DNA of 11,287 bases, from the NCBI GenBank assembly GCA_011322515.1, contig DRMS01000311.1:1-11287 (forward strand), written 5' to 3'. Shown here piece by piece: positions 5,133 through 11,287 of the stretch. A program made the translations under genes and the position numbers. Origin of the DNA: Leucothrix mucor. Its GTDB lineage: Bacteria > Pseudomonadota > Gammaproteobacteria > Thiotrichales > Thiotrichaceae. A model generated the notes under the pieces. The model did not search any database. It had not been told where the DNA came from and was given only the letters and a program-made list of their open reading frames with translations. Position 1 is the first letter of the stretch; each line of letters opens with the position of its first letter.

Positions 5133-6871
5133 TGGCTATAATGACAGTAGTAGCGCGGGAGCTAAAGGGTAAGATTCAAGCACAAGAGGTAGCTTCGCCT
5201 TTATTACATCGTATTTTTGCCGCTAGAAATATTGATAGCGCAGATGAGTTGAGTCATGAGCTAAAACAGTTGCATCCTATTTCTCAATTAAAAGACATTC
5301 ACAAAGCAGTGGATGTGCTGATAGAAGCCATAGAATCTTCTGCAACAATCGTTATTATTGGCGATTTTGATGCCGATGGCGCAACCGCAACCACGGTGGC
5401 GGTTAAATCACTCACTATGATGGGGGTGAAAAACATTCATTATCTAGTGCCAAACCGTTTTAAATTTGGTTATGGATTAACCCCTGAAATTGTTGATCAA
5501 GCGCAGCAATTTCAGCCTGATTTAATTATCACTGTCGATAATGGTATTTCTAGTATTGAAGGTGTTGAGCGGGCAAAAGCATTAAATTGCCGCGTTATTA
5601 TTACCGATCACCATTTGCCAGGGCGTAGGCTTCCTGATGCTGATGCCATTATTAATCCCAATCAGCCTGATTGTAATTTTCCTTCAAAAAATCTGGCAGG
5701 TGTGGGTGTTATTTTCTATTTGATGCTGGCATTAAAAACCAAACTGCAACAGCAGGGCTATTTTCAGCAACAACAAATCCCTGCGCCTAATTTAACCAGT
5801 CTATTAGATATTGTCGCATTAGGAACGGTTGCCGATGTTGTCCCGCTAGATAAAAATAATCGCATACTAGTCGAGCAAGGCTTACAGCGTATGCGTAGCA
5901 AACAATGTTGCGCTGGAATACAAGCGTTATTTAGCGTTGCAGGGCGCAATATTAATAATGCGGTTAGTAGCGATTTGGGTTTTAGCTGTGGGCCGCGTTT
6001 GAATGCCGCAGGTCGCCTTGATGATATGAGCATTGGTATTGAAACACTGCTAGCAAATGACTATCAACAAGCAATGGAAATGGCAGGTGCGTTGGATGAT
6101 CTCAATCTTGAACGACGTGAAATTGAAAATAGTATGAAAGGAGAGGCATTACAGATTCTAGAAAAGGAGTTTTCTACTCTGGATGATGGTGACCTGCCCG
6201 TGATTTTCTGCCTGTATAAAGATGATTGGCATCAAGGGGTTATTGGCATACTTGCAGCGCGCATTCGTGAACGCTATCACCGCCCTGCCATTATCTTTGC
6301 ACCAAGTGATAATGGCATTATTAAAGGCTCAGCGCGCTCCATAACAGGTCTGCATATTCGTGATATTCTTGATATTGTCGCCACACAAAACCCTAAACTA
6401 GTCGATAAATTTGGCGGACACGCAATGGCAGCTGGGTTAAGTATGGCAGAACAAAACCTGCCGCAGTTTATCGAAGCCATTAACTGTGTCATTAAAGAGC
6501 AAGTTGATGCGACTGTGTTTGAAGAAAAATTATTTAGTGATGGCGCATTACAACGTGATGAGTTTAACCTAAATAGTGCGGATGAAATTCGCTTTGCTGC
6601 ACCTTGGGGGCAGCATTTTCCTGCGCCTGTATTTGATAACCAGTTTCAAATTATACAAAGACGCATACTTAAAAATGCCCATATCAAATTAACACTGCGT
6701 TTAATAGAAAATGATAATCCTACTGCAACCACCGTCGAAGCCATCGCCTTTAATGTCAATTTAGAAGAATGGCCAGAGCAAGGTGCTTTAGTGCATTTAT
6801 TGTATAAGTTGGAGGTGAATGAATTTCGTGGAGTCAGTTCGCCACAGTTAATGATTGATCGGCTTTTGTAA
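5132..6871 (+). CDS. recJ: Single-stranded-DNA-specific 5'-3' exonuclease RecJ
   Basis: RecJ degrades 5'-ended single-stranded DNA in RecF-pathway recombination, mismatch repair and base-excision repair. The 579 residues match E. coli RecJ in length. The DHH phosphoesterase motifs are all present: GDFDADG (D78, D80, D82), TVDNG with D136, TDHH (D159-H161), and LGTVADVVPL near residue 230. The DHHA1 part shows SCGPRLNAAGRLDD and GGHAMAAGLSM (residues 428-438), and a C-terminal OB-like region follows. The start overlaps the upstream stop as TAATG; GGAG lies 11 bases before this ATG, and a second ATG is three codons in. Convergent with the DUF4332 gene, 24 bp apart, with no obvious terminator between. 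Confidence 0.98.
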   Translation: MAIMTVVARELKGKIQAQEVASPLLHRIFAARNIDSADELSHELKQLHPISQLKDIHKAVDVLIEAIESSATIVIIGDFDADGATATTVAVKSLTMMGVKNIHYLVPNRFKFGYGLTPEIVDQAQQFQPDLIITVDNGISSIEGVERAKALNCRVIITDHHLPGRRLPDADAIINPNQPDCNFPSKNLAGVGVIFYLMLALKTKLQQQGYFQQQQIPAPNLTSLLDIVALGTVADVVPLDKNNRILVEQGLQRMRSKQCCAGIQALFSVAGRNINNAVSSDLGFSCGPRLNAAGRLDDMSIGIETLLANDYQQAMEMAGALDDLNLERREIENSMKGEALQILEKEFSTLDDGDLPVIFCLYKDDWHQGVIGILAARIRERYHRPAIIFAPSDNGIIKGSARSITGLHIRDILDIVATQNPKLVDKFGGHAMAAGLSMAEQNLPQFIEAINCVIKEQVDATVFEEKLFSDGALQRDEFNLNSADEIRFAAPWGQHFPAPVFDNQFQIIQRRILKNAHIKLTLRLIENDNPTATTVEAIAFNVNLEEWPEQGALVHLLYKLEVNEFRGVSSPQLMIDRLL

Positions 6872-6895
6872 GGAAGTTCCAAGTAATGAATCGAC

Positions 6896-8827
6896 CTAAC
6901 CCAAAGCTTTCCCCCCATTAATAAGCCCTTGAATTTCATCAATATTAGGCAGTGTGGTACGCTTGGTAATATGCTCATGGACTTTAGAAATTCCTTGTAA
7001 TACCTCTTCAGCACTCGAACTGGCGAGTTTGGAGACGGTGTTAAAACCTGCTAGTTCGAGTAATTCTGCCAAAATACCATCAACGCCTTTAATGCGAATT
7101 AAATCAGCATTATTTACCCAAGTGCGAATGACCCATTCTTCTTTACCTAGGCTTTTTGATAATAGATTAATACCTGTCTCAGTTGATGTTTTTGAGAGCA
7201 GGTCTTGCGTGGTTTTAATACCCATTGTGTACAGTCGTCTATCGTCTTCATTTGATATAGATTGAATTGCATCAATCGGAAATATCGACTCTTCAGCATC
7301 AGGGTAATGCGTTAAGCTTTCTTTAGCCTGGCTAAAACCATCTTTGGCTTTTTCTAGTCCCGACATTGCCAGCCCTGCAATTCCTGCTGAGGCGAACACG
7401 CCTTTAATACCACGGGAAGATTTATCATCATTATCTTGAGTAGGATTTTTTTCGTCACTGTCCTGATTATTGTTATATGATTTTATAGCGTCTTTTGCAT
7501 CAGAGGCTTTATGTGCAATTTCTTCCTTAGCGCTATTGATCCCTTCTTTTGCTTTATCAAGCCCTGATTTTAACTTGTCAGAAACACCAGAGGATTCAAA
7601 CTTTTCTTTTATATCTGAAAACACACTTTTCTCTTCTGCTTCGACATCACGCTGTACCACATGATCGACAGGTGCTGTTACAACCTCTTTTGCCTTGGTA
7701 GCTTGCTGTAATACTCCATCCCTAACTGCGTCAATTTTTTGCTTTATTTTATTCTGCGCTGGTTTTGCTTCTATTTTTGCTTCTAGAGTCGATGAGGTCT
7801 CTTCTGTATTTAAGGTGTTTTTCGCATAATCCAGCGGAGCCTTTATGCTATCGATTGCGCTATCCTTTGCCGCTGACACTTTATCACGTAGGCTTTCTTT
7901 ACTTGGGTTTGCAGAGGGTGTCGTAATATTATCGCTAACAACGGGTGACTTCTGGCTCAAATCAGCGACTATTTTTTCTTTATCACTAACTGCTGTGCGT
8001 AAAAGGTGATCTTTCTCTTTAGCAAATTGTTCATTAAGCTTATTTTCTTTTGTTGCAAAATCTTTTTTCAATGCTTCTTGATCCCTATTGGCTTGTTGTA
8101 AATTGACCTCTGCTTTTTCTTTTGCGGCTAATGCTTCCGATATTTGCTGTTCTTTTTGTTCTAATTGCTCGGTTAGTCTTTTCTCTTTTATTGCAAAGCC
8201 TTTGGTTAAATTATCAACCTGTAACTCTCCTTTTCCTAAGTTATCTTCTACATCAACAAGTTTATTCGTTGCATCGTTAAGGTCTGCCTCTACTGATTTT
8301 AACTGTGTCTTTAAGATTGTGTTTTTTTGTTGGTATTCTTTCAGTTTGTTATTAGCCTCTTTTTCTAGCAGAGAAAGTTGTGAAGAGGACTTTTCCAATT
8401 TTTTTTCTAGATCAATGTGGGAGCTTTGCTGATCAACTTCATACTCCGATATTTTGCTATCAAACTGCGCCATGCTCATGGTGAGTTCTTCATCTTTTTG
8501 TGCTAATAATGACTGTTGCTTTTGAGCCTCTTCATCCGCAGTAGCTAGTTGTGTTGTTAAACGTGTAAGCTTTTGATCGTAGATATGTTTTTGCGTTTCT
8601 ATTTTACTTTCAAGCCTCTCTTTTTCATGCATTACACCAGAAAGCTTATTTATTTTACTGGCGTAGCTATTGCGTTCTTGACTAAGCGCATCGTATTTAT
8701 CTTGCCATTTTGTATTCAGTACGCGCAGTTTCTTTTTACCGCCTCCACGTAGTAACCAGCCCAGTAAACCTGCAATCAAAGCAGTGATTAGAAGGCATAA
8801 CCAGATTTGCGAAAGTAAATAAGCCAT
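6896..8827 (-). CDS. Membrane-anchored coiled-coil protein with C-terminal DUF4332 domain
   Basis: I do not know a named homologue of this 643-residue protein. It has one N-terminal membrane segment (about residues 5-26) followed by a basic stretch. A long Glu/Lys/Gln-rich coiled coil follows (about 33-290) with a repeated unit (GFAIKEKRLTEQLEQKEQ and DFATKENKLNEQFAKEKD, about 46 residues apart). A low-complexity LEA-like amphipathic region follows (about 305-510), in which a unit like SGLxKAKxGxxxAKE occurs twice (about 420 and 488). The C terminus (about 518-640) fits DUF4332, a helix-hairpin-helix-like domain: WVNNADLIRIKGVDGILAELL, then AGFNTVSKLA. Its ATG overlaps the stop of the BON-OmpA gene by one base. 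Orientation of the long domain relative to the membrane is not certain; basic residues after the segment favour a cytoplasmic location. Role unknown. Confidence 0.85.
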   Translation of the reverse strand: MAYLLSQIWLCLLITALIAGLLGWLLRGGGKKKLRVLNTKWQDKYDALSQERNSYASKINKLSGVMHEKERLESKIETQKHIYDQKLTRLTTQLATADEEAQKQQSLLAQKDEELTMSMAQFDSKISEYEVDQQSSHIDLEKKLEKSSSQLSLLEKEANNKLKEYQQKNTILKTQLKSVEADLNDATNKLVDVEDNLGKGELQVDNLTKGFAIKEKRLTEQLEQKEQQISEALAAKEKAEVNLQQANRDQEALKKDFATKENKLNEQFAKEKDHLLRTAVSDKEKIVADLSQKSPVVSDNITTPSANPSKESLRDKVSAAKDSAIDSIKAPLDYAKNTLNTEETSSTLEAKIEAKPAQNKIKQKIDAVRDGVLQQATKAKEVVTAPVDHVVQRDVEAEEKSVFSDIKEKFESSGVSDKLKSGLDKAKEGINSAKEEIAHKASDAKDAIKSYNNNQDSDEKNPTQDNDDKSSRGIKGVFASAGIAGLAMSGLEKAKDGFSQAKESLTHYPDAEESIFPIDAIQSISNEDDRRLYTMGIKTTQDLLSKTSTETGINLLSKSLGKEEWVIRTWVNNADLIRIKGVDGILAELLELAGFNTVSKLASSSAEEVLQGISKVHEHITKRTTLPNIDEIQGLINGGKALG

Positions 8828-9702
8828 TATTGCTTCTCCTCAATTGTAATTTCAATACGACGATTTCTAGCCCGACCAGCATTTGTTTTATTACTGGCTA
8901 CTGGTTTGCTAGATCCATGTCCCTGTGCTGTTAAGCGTTTAGCATCAATTTTTTGTTTGATAAGATATTTCACCACCATTTTTGCGCGACCATGACTCAA
9001 TTTTTTATTAAGTAAAGCTTTGCCTGTAGAGTCTGAATGTCCATGAACGACTAGATTAAAGCGACCGCATTCTTTTGCTGCTAAGGCCAGTTTATTCAGC
9101 ACAGCAATACTTTTTTTCTGTACAGAGTCGCTTGATGATTTAAAGTAAATCGGTGTTTTAAGTATCGTGTTAAACTTTTTCTGACAGTCTTTTGATGTGA
9201 TTTCCTGTTTTACAGGTGTTTCTTCTATCGCTTCAACTTCTTGAGCCTCATCCTGTTTTTCAGGTGTTTCTTCAGCGGGAGGATTTTCAGCTTTCTGTGC
9301 ATTATCTACTGTTTGCTTATCAGAATCAGTCAATGCTTGCTCCTCTGGCGGTTTGCTATCCTTAGAATTAGTTTGAGGATTGTCATTTTTATCGGAATCC
9401 TGTGGTACTGAGTGACTCCCTGCAACGGTTAGCTTATTATTGATGCGGTTGTAGCCATTAATGCGTACTGCTTGGTCAGCTGCATTTTTTGCATTTTCAT
9501 TGGGAGCAAAGCCCGTCAGAGTAATGTCTCGACCATCTACCGTCAGATTAGCCCAGCCTAGATTTTGTTTATCCAGCGCAGCTTGTGCGCGCGCATCAAT
9601 ATCGCGTTGAATGACACTAGCAACGTCCATTTTATGGGTACAGTAATAGCCTAATAAAGCAATCGGTATTAGCAAAAATAAGAGAAGTAAAAATTTTTTC
9701 AT
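8827..9702 (-). CDS. BON and OmpA-C domain envelope protein, peptidoglycan-binding
   Basis: A 291-residue protein with an N-terminal membrane anchor or uncleaved signal (residues 4-20, no good lipobox although C21 is present). A BON domain follows (about 28-96, ending NGYNRINNKLTV), then an acidic Pro/Glu/Asp-rich linker (about 97-172) and an OmpA C-terminal domain (about 185-288). D224 in GHSDSTG and R239 in LSHGRA are 15 residues apart, like the diaminopimelate-binding pair D271/R286 of Acinetobacter OmpA, so peptidoglycan binding is likely. C173 and C212 could form a disulfide. The BON-plus-OmpA order recalls mycobacterial ArfA, but no orthology is claimed. AGGAG five bases before the ATG supports the start. 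It is the first gene of the operon with the DUF4332 protein. Confidence 0.92.
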   Translation of the reverse strand: MKKFLLLLFLLIPIALLGYYCTHKMDVASVIQRDIDARAQAALDKQNLGWANLTVDGRDITLTGFAPNENAKNAADQAVRINGYNRINNKLTVAGSHSVPQDSDKNDNPQTNSKDSKPPEEQALTDSDKQTVDNAQKAENPPAEETPEKQDEAQEVEAIEETPVKQEITSKDCQKKFNTILKTPIYFKSSSDSVQKKSIAVLNKLALAAKECGRFNLVVHGHSDSTGKALLNKKLSHGRAKMVVKYLIKQKIDAKRLTAQGHGSSKPVASNKTNAGRARNRRIEITIEEKQ

Positions 9703-9741
9703 CGGATCTCCTGAAACTAATGTGAGTTGGAGGGGGTCACA

Positions 9742-9765
9742 TTATGATTACGGTATCAATCATAA
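9742..9765. promoter_or_regulatory. Operator-like dyad upstream of the BON-OmpA gene
   Basis: TTATGATT (9742-9749) and AATCATAA (9758-9765) form a perfect 8-bp dyad with an 8-base spacer. It lies 40 bp before the BON-OmpA start and just downstream of the predicted transcription start, a position suited to a repressor or a transcript hairpin. The binding protein is unknown. Confidence 0.45.
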
Positions 9766-9783
9766 GCTATATGATAATGTACT

Positions 9784-9812
9784 AATATTCTTACCGTTCG
9801 TAGGGTTATCAA
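9784..9812 (-). promoter_or_regulatory. Sigma-70-like promoter for the BON-OmpA/DUF4332 operon
   Basis: On the minus strand TTGATA (9807-9812, five of six) and AATATT (9784-9789, four of six) are 17 bases apart. This is the best housekeeping-type candidate before the operon, but a promoter for the adjacent ECF sigma factor cannot be excluded. Confidence 0.35.
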
Positions 9813-10044
9813 TACACTATATCCTATTAAAACCGTGTTGACTGATCAATATGTACACATAAAGATTAATAATAGAACAGTATAGTCAAATAATTTTATT
9901 CTATTTATTAAATATAATTATCCGAATGAAAATATTAAATATTTTTGCAAATTAACTATAAATATCTGAGCTTTTTTATCATACTTTATCGCTATAGCTT
10001 GTGCGAATCGTTATCAGAAACATCCCCAATCAATAGTGAGAAAA

Positions 10045-10563
10045 ATGGAATTTAATCAAAATAACTCAATCCTACTCCAATCTGTTTACCCTGATCTTAA
10101 GCGTTTGGCTTCAATTTATATGTCAAAAGAGCGAGCAGGGCATACATTATCACCAACCGCTTTAGTAAATGAAGCCTATTTAAAACTGTGCTCAAATAAG
10201 AATATTGAAAGTGAGGACAAACAGCATTTTCTAGCAATTTGTGGGCGCTGTATTCGGCAGGTTTTAGTGGAGCACTCGCGTAAGAAAAATGCATTAAAAC
10301 GTGGTGGTGATCTTATTTTCTCAACGCTGTATGAAGAATCATGCGGCAATGATGTGAGTAAGGAAACAGACTATGTTGCGCTTGATGAATCATTAAGGCG
10401 TTTGGAAAAACTAGACGAGATACAGGTGAGGGTAGTCGAGTTGCGTTTTTACTCAGGAAGGACAATTGAGGAAATCGCTAAACTTCTTGATCTCTCGGAG
10501 TCAACTATAAAGCGCAAATGGATGATGGCTAAAGCATGGTTGTACAAGGAAATAAATCAGTAG
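10045..10563 (+). CDS. ECF-like RNA polymerase sigma factor (TIGR02999 type)
   Basis: A small sigma factor of about 172 residues. Region 2 contains GHTLSPTALVNEAYLKL and the AICGRCIRQVLVEHSRKKNALKRGG block that marks the TIGR02999/Sigma70_ECF subfamily. Region 4 contains VVELRFYSGRTIEEIAKLLDLSESTIKRKWMMAKAWL, the helix-turn-helix for -35 recognition. Members of this group are commonly encoded beside serine/threonine kinases rather than anti-sigma factors, as here: its last 28 bases overlap the kinase gene. I prefer the ATG at 10045, with AGTGAG just upstream, over an in-frame GTG at 10036 that lacks a ribosome binding site. The kinase may control its activity by phosphorylation, which is inference. 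Confidence 0.93.
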   Translation: MEFNQNNSILLQSVYPDLKRLASIYMSKERAGHTLSPTALVNEAYLKLCSNKNIESEDKQHFLAICGRCIRQVLVEHSRKKNALKRGGDLIFSTLYEESCGNDVSKETDYVALDESLRRLEKLDEIQVRVVELRFYSGRTIEEIAKLLDLSESTIKRKWMMAKAWLYKEINQ

Positions 10564-11287
10564 ATATAAAAATAACAGAAGCAAAAGTATATGAGCGTAT
10601 AGAAAAGTATTTTTTATCTGCTTTAGTCATTGATAAGAAAAATAGGATGGCGTGGTTAAATCATGCTTTAAGTGATGATCTGAATATCCTCAGGGAAGTT
10701 AAGTTATTACTCAATGCACACCATGAAACCGATGACTTTCTGGAAACTCCCGCGCCTGTGAAAAAAACGATTGATGAAATGATGTCTCGCTGCCCTGATT
10801 TGGCAGGTAGACGACTTGGCGTGTATGAGGTTATCAGCCAAATAGCAGTAGGTGGAATGGGACGAATATATTCTGCTAAGCGTATTGATGGCGAGTATGA
10901 AAAAATTGTTGCTATAAAAGTAGTTGAATACTCCAACCTTGATATGGGTTTATTTCAAAAAGAGCGCCAATTATTAGCTGATTTTCAGCATCCTAATATT
11001 GTTACCCTGCTTGATGGTGGAACACTCAAAGAAGGCTTTCCCTATTTAGTGATGGAGTTAGTTGATGGTTTAGCGATCAATCGCTATACCAATTCAGCCG
11101 CACTTTCAAGCAAAGAAATTGTGACATTATGCTGTGAGCTTTGTATGGTCGTCGATGATGCACATCAGCAAGGTATTATTCACTGTGATTTAAAGCCAGA
11201 TAATATTTTAGTCATCAATACAGGTAGCCGTAAAGGTTCACTTAAACTGCTTGACTTTGGTATTGCACAGTCTCTATTAACACACAA
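10536..11287 (+). CDS. Serine/threonine protein kinase, partial at window end
   Basis: A Hanks-type kinase whose 3' end is outside the window; 250 codons are visible. The ATG at 10536 is the first possible start after an in-frame stop at 10530, and lies inside the sigma factor gene. Residues 1-96 form the N-terminal region typical of kinases paired with TIGR02999 sigma factors, with RMAWLNHALSDDLNILREV, LLLNAH and DDFLETPAP. The kinase domain starts near residue 97: glycine-rich loop VGGMGRIYSAK (106-109 GGMG), VAIK lysine K128, helix-C glutamate E143, catalytic loop HCDLKPDN (216-223, D218, K220, N223), and DFG (240-242). The conserved HRD arginine is cysteine, a non-RD arrangement. Whether tandem repeats, a membrane segment or a sensor follow the kinase domain cannot be seen. 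Confidence 0.93.
   Translation, partial: MVVQGNKSVDIKITEAKVYERIEKYFLSALVIDKKNRMAWLNHALSDDLNILREVKLLLNAHHETDDFLETPAPVKKTIDEMMSRCPDLAGRRLGVYEVISQIAVGGMGRIYSAKRIDGEYEKIVAIKVVEYSNLDMGLFQKERQLLADFQHPNIVTLLDGGTLKEGFPYLVMELVDGLAINRYTNSAALSSKEIVTLCCELCMVVDDAHQQGIIHCDLKPDNILVINTGSRKGSLKLLDFGIAQSLLTH

Larger units (their letters stand above)
9703..10044. other. Divergent promoter region between envelope operon and sigma factor
   Basis: A non-coding, strongly AT-rich stretch, most extreme at about 9840-9975. It holds the envelope operon promoter, an operator-like dyad at 9742-9765, and an AT palindrome (AAAATATT-A-AATATTTT) near 9928-9944. A promoter for the sigma factor could not be assigned with confidence. 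Confidence 0.6.

Noticed and set aside
6646..7014. 122-codon minus-strand open frame across the recJ 3' end
   Set aside because: It overlaps both recJ and the DUF4332 gene in another frame and has no recognisable features.
9721..9741. CRP-like TGTGA and TCACA half-sites
   Set aside because: The half-sites are 11 bases apart instead of the 6 needed for CRP.
10036..10044. GTG start for the sigma factor
   Set aside because: No ribosome binding site precedes it, whereas AGTGAG precedes the ATG at 10045; three residues of difference remain uncertain.

Overview
The window reads as chromosomal DNA of a gammaproteobacterium of modest GC content. Supporting signs are the fxsA-groES-groEL neighbourhood, a RecJ gene fused translationally to an RpfE/COG4255-type gene, and a tRNA-Arg(ACG) with its CCA encoded. 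I cannot name the genus from the sequence alone.

Layout. 1-275: palindromic repeats downstream of groEL. 276-2284: groEL and groES on the minus strand. 2285-2624: a long groESL leader and control region with a sigma-32-type promoter overlapping a CIRCE-like HrcA operator; a 141-bp inverted-repeat element sits between these signals and groES. 2625-3116: fxsA on the minus strand, again with a repeat element between its best promoter and its start. 3567-3643: tRNA-Arg with its own promoter and terminator. 3644-4079: non-coding, with a perfect 32-bp-arm hairpin. 4080-6871: RpfE-like gene and recJ on the plus strand, overlapping by one base. 6896-9702: a two-gene minus-strand operon encoding a BON-OmpA peptidoglycan-binding protein and a membrane-anchored coiled-coil protein ending in a DUF4332 domain, also overlapping by one base. 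9703-10044: an AT-rich divergent promoter region with an operator-like dyad. 10045 to the window end: an ECF sigma factor of the TIGR02999 type overlapping a serine/threonine protein kinase that runs off the edge.

How it fits together. GroES/GroEL are the chaperonin; FxsA is their usual gammaproteobacterial neighbour. The heat-shock promoter plus HrcA-type operator suggests dual control (sigma-32 activation, HrcA repression). The right third is the most unusual part: a sigma factor and kinase pair divergent from an envelope operon whose two products both have N-terminal membrane anchors. One product should hold peptidoglycan; the other carries a long coiled coil, LEA-like amphipathic repeats and a helix-hairpin-helix-like C-terminal domain. 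I infer, without proof, that this is an envelope signalling or structural module. Six palindromic or repeat elements crowd the intergenic spaces of the left third, and three of them share a 5' leader sequence although their hairpins differ.
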